DNA of 64,000 bases from Methylotenera versatilis 7. GTDB lineage: Bacteria > Pseudomonadota > Gammaproteobacteria > Burkholderiales > Methylophilaceae. Both the position numbers and the translations under genes were made by a program. Numbering within the stretch: position 1 is the stretch's first letter; each line of letters opens with the position of its first letter. Below, one piece after another: positions 18,524 through 26,986 of this stretch. The notes under the pieces are model-generated. The model was given only the letters and a program-made list of their open reading frames with translations. It made no database searches and had not been told where the DNA came from. The stretch lies in the NCBI RefSeq assembly GCF_000799165.1, contig NZ_JUGF01000002.1, forward strand, positions 372,001 to 436,000. Reading direction: 5' to 3'.

Positions 18524-20098
18524 TTAAAATGCAACTTGAAAACGAGCAAGTAGTGCGTTCTCACTCTCACGATCACGTACATTAGTACCAGCAGCGTTAA
18601 TAGCTGTACGTCCAATACCTGCGCCGCCATCAAACGTAGTGTGTGTGTAGTTCAGTTGAATTTTAGCGTTTTGATTTAAGTACCAGTTCACACCAGCCAC
18701 CCAAGATTTAGCTGACTTCGCACTTGTAGATAAATCTGCATAAGCACTTGCAGCTGCAAATGAAGTCCCCGCTTTATTTTTAAACGTATCGCTATCTAAA
18801 TTAAGTTCGCTGTAACGCGCGACCAATTCCCAAGCACCCCAGCCACCTTTGTCAATGTCGAAATCTTGTTTTGGTTTAACACCTTTGAAAGATGCATCTT
18901 CGCCTGTAAGCAAGTAAGAAGCAGCTACTTGCCAAGCATCATGTGAGAGTGACTTTGTAGTGCCTGAAGTGATTAAAGTGTCAGTGCCTGCACCACCTGC
19001 TGCTGCAGAACCACCAGACGACAAGCTAACCTCTTGATTGACTCTAGCGTACTCAGTTATTACGCCTAATGGGCCATAGTAGTAATAGGCTTGAGGAGTA
19101 ATACGCGTACGTCTTCCATCAGCAACGGCAGCTCCGTTGTATCTAAAGAAAGTCTGTTGACCATCCGTTAAATAGCTAGGTAGGCCGTTTCTTGTTGCGT
19201 CAGCTGCAGAAGTATCCGTGAAGTTAAGGTTTCTTTCACCATCAATATTAGTATATGTACCTGCGATACCAAAGCCCAAGCCTGACAATGCATTTGTTTG
19301 ATCTTTAAATGGCGTTGCAAACAATCGCGCTGTCACCTCTTTGCTACCATCAAACTCTGTACCCGTACTAATATTACCGCCATCTACCACGCCATTATTA
19401 ACACCAAATGCATAATTCAATTTGTCGCCAAATACATCGCCATAGATAGAAACACCTAAGTCACGATTCGGTAAAATCGCATTGGTGACATAGCTACGCT
19501 CAACAAATTTAAGATCGCCGCCGCCTTGCAAACGCTCTAAACCGACATACGGTTTGTATTTACCCGCACGAATTTTGAAAGCAGGATCTAAACGAGCATC
19601 TAAATAAGCATCCACCGCAGAAGCACCACCTCCCGCGAAATCAGGCGTAAAGCGGAAATCATATTTACCGAATAACGTACCTTGAATCGTTGGACGGACA
19701 CGGCGTAACAATGCAGTGTCATTTGCATCATGGAAACCGTTTTCATCAAGACTACCCGCACGTTGGTTTGAACGATTGCGCACATCATTTGCACCATCTT
19801 GGTAAGAGCGGTAATCCGCTTGCAACAACCCGCTAAATTTAATGGAGTTTTTACCATCTGCCGACTCAAGACCGAAGCCACTTGAGCTTGCCTTTACGAT
19901 TGGGGTTGTTTTCTTCGCAGCGACTGCATCTTCTTCAGCCACTTCCCCTTTACGCGCCAATACTTTTACTTGTTGACTCAACTCTTGCACTAATGCACGC
20001 AACTCTTCGAGCTCTGTACTATCATTGGCAAATGTTGTAACTGGGCTGCCGATAATCCCAGACAAAACTAAAGCAATTACTATTTTCTTGTGTTGCAT
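18524..20098 (-). CDS. OprP/OprO-like outer membrane anion porin
   Basis: The longest reading begins at 20236, but the ATG at 20098 (MQHKKIVIALVLSGIIGSP) opens a clear signal peptide and has a GGGGG site upstream, so I choose it, giving 524 residues. After the signal a short coiled coil (LEELRALVQELSQQVKVLAR) leads into a beta-barrel similar to phosphate-selective porins O and P: VRPTIQGTLFGKYDFRFTPD, RAGKYKPYVGLERLQGG and GWGAWELVARYSELNLD. The chain ends LLARFQVAF, with the terminal Phe typical of barrel insertion. Location beside a sulfate-binding protein suggests sulfate uptake across the outer membrane instead of phosphate; this is inference. Confidence 0.9.
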   Translation of the reverse strand: MQHKKIVIALVLSGIIGSPVTTFANDSTELEELRALVQELSQQVKVLARKGEVAEEDAVAAKKTTPIVKASSSGFGLESADGKNSIKFSGLLQADYRSYQDGANDVRNRSNQRAGSLDENGFHDANDTALLRRVRPTIQGTLFGKYDFRFTPDFAGGGASAVDAYLDARLDPAFKIRAGKYKPYVGLERLQGGGDLKFVERSYVTNAILPNRDLGVSIYGDVFGDKLNYAFGVNNGVVDGGNISTGTEFDGSKEVTARLFATPFKDQTNALSGLGFGIAGTYTNIDGERNLNFTDTSAADATRNGLPSYLTDGQQTFFRYNGAAVADGRRTRITPQAYYYYGPLGVITEYARVNQEVSLSSGGSAAAGGAGTDTLITSGTTKSLSHDAWQVAASYLLTGEDASFKGVKPKQDFDIDKGGWGAWELVARYSELNLDSDTFKNKAGTSFAAASAYADLSTSAKSAKSWVAGVNWYLNQNAKIQLNYTHTTFDGGAGIGRTAINAAGTNVRDRESENALLARFQVAF

Positions 20099-20180
20099 AT
20101 TAAAACCCCCTATATATCTTCCAGTAGTCTGATTGAATGGTTTAGCTCCAGTTATCGGGTCGCTCTTTTGCTGTAAAAAT

Positions 20181-20381
20181 TTAAATCTTTGATTGACCAA
20201 CCTTGTGTTCAAATCGCACTTTTTCTCTACGCTCAATTTGAGTTACACGACCGTCATGCACAGTAATTTCAATTGAGCCATATCCTGTTTGTTGCTGCAC
20301 GGATGTCACTGCACGCAAAATGGCTTGCAACACCTCATCCTCTTTATCTAGCAATTTATGTTTAATTTGGCTCATATACAT
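20181..20381 (-). CDS. YezD-like small protein (DUF2292)
   Basis: This 66-residue protein matches the YezD/DUF2292 pattern: an N-terminal helix (DEVLQAILRAVTSV) followed by GYGSIEITVHDGRVTQIERREKVRF, a small beta hairpin region. The ATG at 20381 and a second ATG two codons later are both possible starts. Proteins of this family are often found beside sulfate assimilation genes, which agrees with the porin and sulfate-binding genes downstream. No biochemical role is known to me. It is the first gene of the minus-strand sulfur run and lies 178 bases from the divergent moaA. Confidence 0.82.
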   Translation of the reverse strand: MYMSQIKHKLLDKEDEVLQAILRAVTSVQQQTGYGSIEITVHDGRVTQIERREKVRFEHKVGQSKI

Positions 20382-20559
20382 GTCAATGTTTTTTTACAGA
20401 ATGTGTGCACTTTAGCAAAACACTTAAATAATCAAAAAGAATTTGTAATTATATTTAAATAACTTTTAGTTATATTAATTTGCTTTGGGTTGAATTCGAG
20501 AAAATAGTTTTAATACTGATTTCATTGTGTAGTCAGGCTATAAGACTTAAAATTAAACG

Positions 20560-21558
20560 ATGCGCCATCATCCAAAATTAATAGATCAATTTGGTCGAAC
20601 GGTTGATTACATTCGGCTGTCGATTACTGATCGTTGTGATTTCCGCTGCGTATATTGCATGTCGGAAGACATGACTTTTTTGCCGCGCGATGAGGTATTA
20701 AGTCTTGAAGAATGTGCGCGGCTGGTCAGGGTTTTTGTGAGTTTAGGCGTCAGCAAAGTGCGCATTACTGGCGGCGAACCGCTGGTACGTAAAAATGCAT
20801 TGTGGCTATTTGAGGAAGTTGGCCAACTACAAGGCTTAAATGAGTTAGTGCTTACTACCAATGGCAGCCAATTAGAAAAGCAGGCAGTCGCACTTAAAAA
20901 CTCAGGTGTTAAACGGATTAACATATCCGTTGATAGCTTAAAACCCGAGCGATTCAAAAAAATCACCCGTACAGGTGATTTGAACAAAGTGTTAAATGGC
21001 ATACAAGCCAGCATTGATGCAGGCTTTGAAGGCATCAAATTAAACACTGTTTTAATGCGCGGTAGCAATGATGATGAAGCAGCGGACTTGGTACAATTCG
21101 CCATTGATAAAAAAATCGACATCAGCTTTATTGAGGAAATGCCATTGGGCGAAGTTGACCATACACGCAACTCCACATTTGTGAGCAATACCGATACGCT
21201 TAAGTTACTACAAAGTAAGTATTTACTCACGCCCAGCTTAGAAACCACCGGCGGCCCGGCACGTTATTGGCGCGTGGCTAACTCTGCAACAAAAATCGGC
21301 TTTATTTCACCGCATTCACATAACTTCTGCGAGTCTTGCAATCGCGTACGTATCACCTGTAAAGGCGAGTTGTACTTATGCTTAGGGCAAGAAGACAAAA
21401 TCGAGTTAATGCCACTTTTACGTGAATTCCCCCATGATGACGCACCATTGATTGCCGCTATTTTAGGCAGTATGGCAATTAAACCCAAGGGTCATGACTT
21501 TGATCTAAAACGCGCACAGCCAGCCGTGATAAGGTTTATGTCGCATACCGGTGGTTAG
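20560..21558 (+). CDS. moaA: GTP 3',8-cyclase MoaA
   Basis: MoaA is the radical-SAM enzyme that starts molybdopterin synthesis from GTP. In this 332-residue protein the N-terminal cluster cysteines are C26, C30 and C33 (DRCDFRCVYCMSE). The second cluster uses C257, C260 and C274 (HNFCESCNRVRITC and LCLGQ). The C-terminus ends in the functional Gly-Gly (SHTGG). It begins a plus-strand run moaA-mobA-mobB-moeA whose genes overlap by 1 to 8 bases, so this is one operon. The 178-base gap upstream should hold its promoter; I see no Moco riboswitch in it. Confidence 0.97.
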   Translation: MRHHPKLIDQFGRTVDYIRLSITDRCDFRCVYCMSEDMTFLPRDEVLSLEECARLVRVFVSLGVSKVRITGGEPLVRKNALWLFEEVGQLQGLNELVLTTNGSQLEKQAVALKNSGVKRINISVDSLKPERFKKITRTGDLNKVLNGIQASIDAGFEGIKLNTVLMRGSNDDEAADLVQFAIDKKIDISFIEEMPLGEVDHTRNSTFVSNTDTLKLLQSKYLLTPSLETTGGPARYWRVANSATKIGFISPHSHNFCESCNRVRITCKGELYLCLGQEDKIELMPLLREFPHDDAPLIAAILGSMAIKPKGHDFDLKRAQPAVIRFMSHTGG

Positions 21559-22177
21559 TTCCAAATTGGCAATATCCTGCATTATTCTCTCCGGCGGGCG
21601 GGCGACGCGCATGGGTGGTATCGACAAAGGTTTAATCACTTTGCAACATAAGCCGTTAATTCAGCACGTGATTGAACGTTTGAAGCCTCAAACAAATGAA
21701 ATTCTTATCAATGCTAACCGTGAAATATCTAAGTACGAGGCTTTTGGCTACCCAGTTTTGCAAGATACGCATGCCAATTTTATTGGGCCTTTGGCTGGTT
21801 TTAGTTTGGGTTTGCAGCATGCTAAACATGATTACATATTAACTGTACCTTGTGATTCACCTTTATTACCGCACGACCTGGCACATCGCCTGTTAACGAC
21901 TTTGATGGAAAACAATGCCGATATTGCCGTCGCAAGTAGCGATGGTCATGCGCATCCTGTTTTTAGTTTATGCAAAAAAACTGTGTTGCCGTCACTCAAT
22001 CAATATTTGGCACTTGGTGAGCGACGTGTAAGTGCTTGGCAAAAAGGCCATAGATATATTGAAGTTAATTTTAGCGACCATTCAGACGCGTTTATCAACC
22101 TAAATACAGTCGAAGATTTGGCGGCGCTTGAATCCAAATTAATGCAATCACTGAAACTCAAATCTGACCATGCATAA
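21551..22177 (+). CDS. mobA: Molybdenum cofactor guanylyltransferase MobA
   Basis: MobA attaches GMP to molybdopterin to give the MGD cofactor used by formate dehydrogenase. The 208-residue protein has the nucleotide-binding LSGGRATRMGGIDKGLI motif at about 13-29, the GPLAGFSLGL stretch and the metal-site VPCDSPLLPHDLA. It overlaps moaA by 8 bases and mobB by 8 bases. The reading starts at an ATG. Having MobA separate from MobB is the usual enterobacterial arrangement. Confidence 0.95.
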   Translation: MVSSKLAISCIILSGGRATRMGGIDKGLITLQHKPLIQHVIERLKPQTNEILINANREISKYEAFGYPVLQDTHANFIGPLAGFSLGLQHAKHDYILTVPCDSPLLPHDLAHRLLTTLMENNADIAVASSDGHAHPVFSLCKKTVLPSLNQYLALGERRVSAWQKGHRYIEVNFSDHSDAFINLNTVEDLAALESKLMQSLKLKSDHA

Positions 22178-22718
22178 AACAATACCAGTATTGGGCATCG
22201 TCGCCAGCGGTAGTAACGCCGGCAAAACCACCTTAATTACCCAACTTATTCCAGTGCTGGCGAAGCGGAATATCCGCGTTTCGGTGATTAAACATGCACA
22301 TCATGCGTTTGATATCGACCATGTTGGCAAAGATAGTTATAAGATTCGAGAGGCAGGTGCAGTACAAACACTGATTGCGAGCGGCAAGCGTTGGGCATTG
22401 ATGACGGAAATGCATCGCTTACCAGAAGCACCAACTGAAGTAAATTTAGCAGATTTAATTGCGCAAATTAACACCAATTATGCTGATTTAATATTGATCG
22501 AAGGCTTTAAGCAGGCAATGATTCATCAAAAACCTATCCCTAAAATTGAAGTTTACCGCCCTAGCCTTGATTTGCCACTGCTAGCCTTGATTGATAGTAG
22601 TATTATTGCGGTTGCCAGCGATGCTGATTTGACTCTCAGTATTCCCATACTCAATTTAAACGACATTCAACAAATCGCAGACTTTATTGTCTTAAAAATA
22701 ATCCAAACTAAATACTAG
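22170..22718 (+). CDS. mobB: MobB, GTP-binding molybdopterin adaptor protein
   Basis: This 182-residue P-loop protein shows GIVASGSNAGKTTLITQL at about 9-26, the VIKHAHHAFDIDHVGKDSY switch region and the LILIEGFKQ Walker B-like stretch. MobB binds GTP and assists MobA, though it is dispensable in tested species. The gene overlaps mobA by 8 bases and its stop overlaps the GTG start of moeA by one base. Confidence 0.95.
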   Translation: MHKTIPVLGIVASGSNAGKTTLITQLIPVLAKRNIRVSVIKHAHHAFDIDHVGKDSYKIREAGAVQTLIASGKRWALMTEMHRLPEAPTEVNLADLIAQINTNYADLILIEGFKQAMIHQKPIPKIEVYRPSLDLPLLALIDSSIIAVASDADLTLSIPILNLNDIQQIADFIVLKIIQTKY

Positions 22719-24004
22719 TGATTAATCAATCCATGACCAAAACCACACTTAAGCAAATTGTTTCTGACCCTTCTTGTATGGACGATTACGACCCAAACGC
22801 CATGTCTGTTACGCAAGCCAGAGCTTTTATTCAGCAGTTTTTAACACCTGTCATCGAAACTGAGCAGCTGAATGTGATGGATAGTTTAGGGCGAGTATTG
22901 GCCGCCAACATTGTTTCACCCAGCAATGTACCAAATCACCATAACTCAGCAATGGATGGTTATGCATTTAAATTTATTGATGCAAATAAAGTGTTAACTA
23001 TCATCGGCACTGCATTTGCTGGCAGGCCATTTGAACAGGAAATTAACGCTGGCGAATGTGTCAAAATCATGACGGGCGCTGTGATTCCCACAGGCGCTGA
23101 CACGGTTGTGATGCAAGAACGCATTAAGCAAAATGACAACCACATTACGCTGCTGGATACGCTTTCTATTAAACAGGGTGCAAATATACGCTTGGCAGGC
23201 GAGGATTTGCAGCTGGGTCAGACTGTTCTAGCAAAAGGCCACATGCTACGACCAGCAGATCTAGGTTTGATTGCCTCACTTGGCATTGCCAAAGTGAGCG
23301 TATACCGTCCGTTAAAAGTCGCATTTTTTAGTACCGGCGATGAATTAATCAGTGTCGGCAAACCATTACAATCAGGCCAGATATACGATAGCAACCGTTA
23401 CACGCTATTTGGCATGTTATCCAGACTGGGTGTTGTTATCAGCGATTTAGGCGTGGTGCCCGACAATCCAGACTTATTAGAAACAACATTATTAAAGGCC
23501 ACCAGCGAAAACGATGTAGTCATCACCAGCGGTGGCGTTTCGGTAGGGGAAGCGGACTATATGAAAGCTTTACTCACCAAACACGGCCAAGTATTATTTT
23601 GGAAAATCAATATGAAACCGGGCCGACCACTCGCCTATGGAAAAATAGGCGCAGCGCACTATTTTGGGCTGCCCGGCAACCCCGTTTCAGCCATGGTGAC
23701 GTTTTATCAGTTTGTGCGTGAAGCTTTGATTACATTAATGGGCAGCATACCCAAGCCGTTACCGATGTTTAAAGTGGAATGTACAGAGTCGATTAAGAAG
23801 GCTACAGGACGCACGGAATTTCAGCGCGGAGTTTTATATTTGGTAGAAGATGGTAGCTGGAAAGTGAAGCCCTTGCCCAATCAAGGTTCAGGCGTATTAA
23901 GCAGTATGAGTACCGCAAATTGTTTCATTGTGTTAGATGAAGCAGTTGGTAATTGCAATAGTGGAGAAATGCTTCAAGTGCAATTATTAGAAGGATTAAT
24001 TTAA
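22718..24004 (+). CDS. moeA: Molybdopterin molybdenumtransferase MoeA
   Basis: MoeA inserts molybdate into adenylated molybdopterin. The 428-residue reading contains NHHNSAMDGYAF, IMTGAVIPTGADTVVMQE, FFSTGDELISVG, the SGGVSVGEADYMK active-site loop and FGLPGNPVSAMVTF. The first start is GTG at 22718, which overlaps the mobB stop. An ATG five codons later (MTKTTLK) is a good alternative. It ends the moaA-mobA-mobB-moeA operon. Confidence 0.96.
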   Translation: MINQSMTKTTLKQIVSDPSCMDDYDPNAMSVTQARAFIQQFLTPVIETEQLNVMDSLGRVLAANIVSPSNVPNHHNSAMDGYAFKFIDANKVLTIIGTAFAGRPFEQEINAGECVKIMTGAVIPTGADTVVMQERIKQNDNHITLLDTLSIKQGANIRLAGEDLQLGQTVLAKGHMLRPADLGLIASLGIAKVSVYRPLKVAFFSTGDELISVGKPLQSGQIYDSNRYTLFGMLSRLGVVISDLGVVPDNPDLLETTLLKATSENDVVITSGGVSVGEADYMKALLTKHGQVLFWKINMKPGRPLAYGKIGAAHYFGLPGNPVSAMVTFYQFVREALITLMGSIPKPLPMFKVECTESIKKATGRTEFQRGVLYLVEDGSWKVKPLPNQGSGVLSSMSTANCFIVLDEAVGNCNSGEMLQVQLLEGLI

Positions 24005-24046
24005 CATAACCTCTGATAACTGGTTTATTTCAACCAAAAACTGCTA

Positions 24047-24076
24047 TTATCAATTCAATTAAAGCTAGAGTATAAT
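24047..24076 (+). promoter_or_regulatory. Probable sigma-70 promoter of tonB
   Basis: A perfect -10 box TATAAT lies at 24071-24076, with a weak -35 (TTATCA) ending 18 bases upstream. The tonB start codon follows about 40 bases downstream. The moeA gene ended at 24004, so this promoter would uncouple tonB from the molybdenum genes. Confidence 0.55.
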
Positions 24077-24115
24077 CAACGGCTTAGCTTAATATTTTTC
24101 CTAATTTATCGCATT

Positions 24116-24868
24116 TTGGACATCTCTATTAAAAATTCCAACATTAATGAGAGCACGCTTATTTGGGCGATTATCTGCTCCATTTTACTGCATGCTTTGT
24201 TAGCGATTACATTACCAAACTTTAAGATTGATCTTTCGAAAGATAAGCCTGTTCAGTTAGAGGTTGAGATACAAAAACCTGTAGAACCAGAACCTGTTGC
24301 AGTGATCCAACCTGCACAACCGATAGAACAACCGAAGCCTGAAGTTAAAAAGCCTGAGCCGATTAAAAAAATCATCGAGCCAAAACCCATCACAAAAACG
24401 GTAGAAGCACCAAGCCCTGTTACTGAAGTGGAACAAGTCACGCCACCGGTAGAGGCACAACCCATTCCGAATGTCATCGCAGTTCCGCCTAAAGTGGATA
24501 GCGCACCAATTGCTGTTATCGCACCACCAGTGACAGAAACAGTTAAAGCACCAGAACGTAGTCCAGCTGAAGTGGATAATGCCTTAGGTGAGTATGGCAA
24601 TCTGCTAGGTCGGACAATCGCTAAACACAAACAATATCCACGAATAGCACAAACACGCGGCTGGCAAGGTGATGTTTTGCTCGATTTGAAATTGGATGGC
24701 AACGGTAAAGTGCTCTCGGCGACTATCCGCCAAGGCAGCGGTTACGAAGTACTAGATAAGCAAGCACTTGAAATGGTGCGCAAAGCATCGCCTTTCCCCG
24801 CTCCGCCCGAAGCGCTTAGAAACCGTACATTTAATATTACGGTGCCCGTTTCATTTAAACTCGAATAG
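24116..24868 (+). CDS. tonB: TonB-family energy transducer
   Basis: This 250-residue protein transmits proton-motive energy from the inner membrane to outer-membrane receptors. It has one N-terminal membrane helix (IWAIICSILLHALLAITLP, about 16-34), a long Pro/Glu/Lys-rich spacer (about 45-150) that spans the periplasm, and the C-terminal TonB domain (YPRIAQTRGWQGDVLLDLKL, GSGYEVLDKQALEMVRKASP). The only suitable start in frame is TTG at 24116. No exbB/exbD gene lies beside it and no TonB-dependent receptor is in the window, so its partners are elsewhere. Confidence 0.92.
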   Translation: MDISIKNSNINESTLIWAIICSILLHALLAITLPNFKIDLSKDKPVQLEVEIQKPVEPEPVAVIQPAQPIEQPKPEVKKPEPIKKIIEPKPITKTVEAPSPVTEVEQVTPPVEAQPIPNVIAVPPKVDSAPIAVIAPPVTETVKAPERSPAEVDNALGEYGNLLGRTIAKHKQYPRIAQTRGWQGDVLLDLKLDGNGKVLSATIRQGSGYEVLDKQALEMVRKASPFPAPPEALRNRTFNITVPVSFKLE

Positions 24869-24901
24869 TGTCAACCAAGTCACTCTTAAGCCGCCTTAAT
24901 C

Positions 24902-26344
24902 ATGCGCACCGCTAAATCGCTACGTGATTTACTATTGGTACATGAGCTGATTTTTATTGCGCTCATTCTGCTTGCTTTTGCCAGCGGACTTTATGGTATT
25001 CATATCTGGGATAAAGCCTCTAACGAATCACAGCGCATCAATTTGATTGTGCGTGAAATCCAGCAAACACGTGGTGATTTATATCGGCAAATGAAAGAAC
25101 TTTTTGACTCGTTTTTTTTACAAGATAGCGAGGCATTAACGGAGTACAACGCCTATACACAATCGATATTGACACATTTTTCCCAATTGCAAAATTTAGC
25201 AGTAGGCCAGCAAGAAAAACAGGCGATTAATGAACTAGAAAATAACTATCGTATCTTTGTAAACGAGGCACCCCGCTTGTTTTATCGCTACCAAGCCAAA
25301 CCTGATAAAGACTCTCAAAAATCCCTGTACAAAGATATCGAAACAGGTATTTTCAATCATTACGAAAGCGTTTCTAAGCGCACGGAAGACTTGCTAACCT
25401 TAAAGCAAACCGAGCTTAAAACCCGCTTAGTAGAGGCAAAAGAGTCTGCCATTGCGGTGCTGCTCATCCCAATACTTTTAGCTGGATTATTACTATTTTT
25501 GTCACGAATTTTCCTAAAACGTGCCATCGTTAATCCCATTAATGCAGTCATGAAAGCGACGGCTGAAATTAGCGCCGGCAATCTACAGCATAAAGTTCCA
25601 GAAACCGGCGCAGCAGAATTGGTGACGTTATCAAGAGAAATCAACAAAATGGCAGACGAGTTGCAGACCAGTCGCGATGCATTAGTCCGCACTGAAAAAC
25701 AGGCTGCCATGGGCTTATTGGTGCCGATGCTAGCGCATAATATTCGCAACCCTCTCGCTAGCATCCGCGCTACTGCGCAAGTCATTGATGTGCCGAATAA
25801 CGATGTCGATACACGTGAATCACTAAACGGCATCATTAACACCGTTGATCGACTTGAGCGTTGGACTGGCTCATTACTGGCTTATTTATTACCGATTAAA
25901 CCACAATTAAAATTCGTTAAATTTGCGCCGATTTTAGAAGGCGCGCTATTGCCACTGATACAAAAAATACGCGATAAGAATATTAAAATCATCCAAAATC
26001 TGCATGCGAGCAGCGCCGATATTCGCACAGATGAACATTTGCTAGAACAAGTCTTTTACAACTTAATATTAAACGCCATTGATGCTTCACCAAAAAACAG
26101 CCAAATCATCATCACCGCGCACCTTACAGAGGATACTTTTACCAGCAGCATCATTGATGAAGGCGCAGGCATGCCATTTAAACCAGACCCCCATGCCGCC
26201 AGCGCAGGCCCCAGTACCAAGCGTTTTGGCACAGGTTTGGGCATTCCATTTGCGTTTAAAGTATGCGAAGTGTTAGGCGGCAATATCGTGTTTGAAACCG
26301 TTAAACCACAAGGCACTACTATTACCCTCACGTTGCCGCAATAA
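24902..26344 (+). CDS. Orphan membrane sensor histidine kinase (HAMP-HisKA-HATPase)
   Basis: This 480-residue kinase has a membrane helix at about 12-32, a helical periplasmic sensor region to about 180, a second helix (ESAIAVLLIPILLAGLLLFL), a HAMP domain (NPINAVMKATAEISAGNLQH), and the phosphoacceptor His279 in LAHNIRNPLASIRATAQ. The ATPase domain shows NLILNAIDASP, IIDEGAGMPF and FGTGLGIPFAFKVCEVLGGN. No response regulator gene is adjacent, so its partner and signal are unknown. It follows tonB by 33 bases and may be co-transcribed. Confidence 0.92.
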   Translation: MRTAKSLRDLLLVHELIFIALILLAFASGLYGIHIWDKASNESQRINLIVREIQQTRGDLYRQMKELFDSFFLQDSEALTEYNAYTQSILTHFSQLQNLAVGQQEKQAINELENNYRIFVNEAPRLFYRYQAKPDKDSQKSLYKDIETGIFNHYESVSKRTEDLLTLKQTELKTRLVEAKESAIAVLLIPILLAGLLLFLSRIFLKRAIVNPINAVMKATAEISAGNLQHKVPETGAAELVTLSREINKMADELQTSRDALVRTEKQAAMGLLVPMLAHNIRNPLASIRATAQVIDVPNNDVDTRESLNGIINTVDRLERWTGSLLAYLLPIKPQLKFVKFAPILEGALLPLIQKIRDKNIKIIQNLHASSADIRTDEHLLEQVFYNLILNAIDASPKNSQIIITAHLTEDTFTSSIIDEGAGMPFKPDPHAASAGPSTKRFGTGLGIPFAFKVCEVLGGNIVFETVKPQGTTITLTLPQ

Positions 26345-26516
26345 CCGCCACAATCACGCAAGCCAAATTTATTTACTGAACCCACGCACGTTAAGCACTC
26401 AGTGATTGTCTCAAATATTACTTCAATTTAGCTTGCCTTAATGCCGTTTTTTTACAACAATAGGAACGTAGTTAAATAAATCTTATCTGCACGATAATTA
26501 ATACGCTAAACCAAAT

Positions 26517-26972
26517 ATGCTAAACAAGCCCGTTACCGATTTTGAATTACCTGCCACCAGCGGGCAACTTTTTAAACTATCCGATTATTTAGGTAAAACA
26601 CTGATTATTTACTTTTACCCAAAAGATTCCACCCCAGGCTGTACCACACAAGGCATGCAGTTCCGTGACCGCTATGCAGATTTTCAGGCTTCCAATACTG
26701 AAATCGTCGGTGTTTCGCGTGATAGCTTAAAGTCTCACGAAAATTTTAAAGCCAAGTTTAGCTTTCCGTTTGAACTACTGGCTGACACGCAAGAATTGGC
26801 ATGTGGCATTTTTAATGTGATGAAGATGAAAAATATGTATGGCAAACAAGTGCGTGGCATAGAACGCAGCACTTTTGTGATTGATAAGAATGGCGTTCTG
26901 ATAAAAGAATGGCGTGGCGTTAAAGTGGACGGACACGTAGAACAAGTGCTGGATTTTATTAAAACTTTATAA
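26517..26972 (+). CDS. bcp: Peroxiredoxin Bcp/PrxQ
   Basis: This 151-residue thiol peroxidase has the peroxidatic cysteine in KDSTPGCTTQGMQFRDRY. In many Bcp proteins a resolving cysteine lies five residues later; here that position is Met, so that resolving residue is missing. A second cysteine occurs in DTQELACGIFNVMK and could take that role. It is a cytoplasmic antioxidant enzyme dependent on thioredoxin or another thiol. It lies 14 bases before the phoH gene. Confidence 0.94.
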   Translation: MLNKPVTDFELPATSGQLFKLSDYLGKTLIIYFYPKDSTPGCTTQGMQFRDRYADFQASNTEIVGVSRDSLKSHENFKAKFSFPFELLADTQELACGIFNVMKMKNMYGKQVRGIERSTFVIDKNGVLIKEWRGVKVDGHVEQVLDFIKTL

Positions 26973-26986
26973 AAAATTTATACACC

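Noticed and set aside
20382-20559. Moco riboswitch before moaA
   Set aside because: The 178-base gap is AT-rich and shows none of the conserved stem elements of that riboswitch by eye.
20607-21248. 213-codon antisense reading inside moaA
   Set aside because: It is a shadow of moaA in another frame, Ser/Leu-rich, with no family resemblance or ribosome site; moaA is complete with all cluster cysteines.
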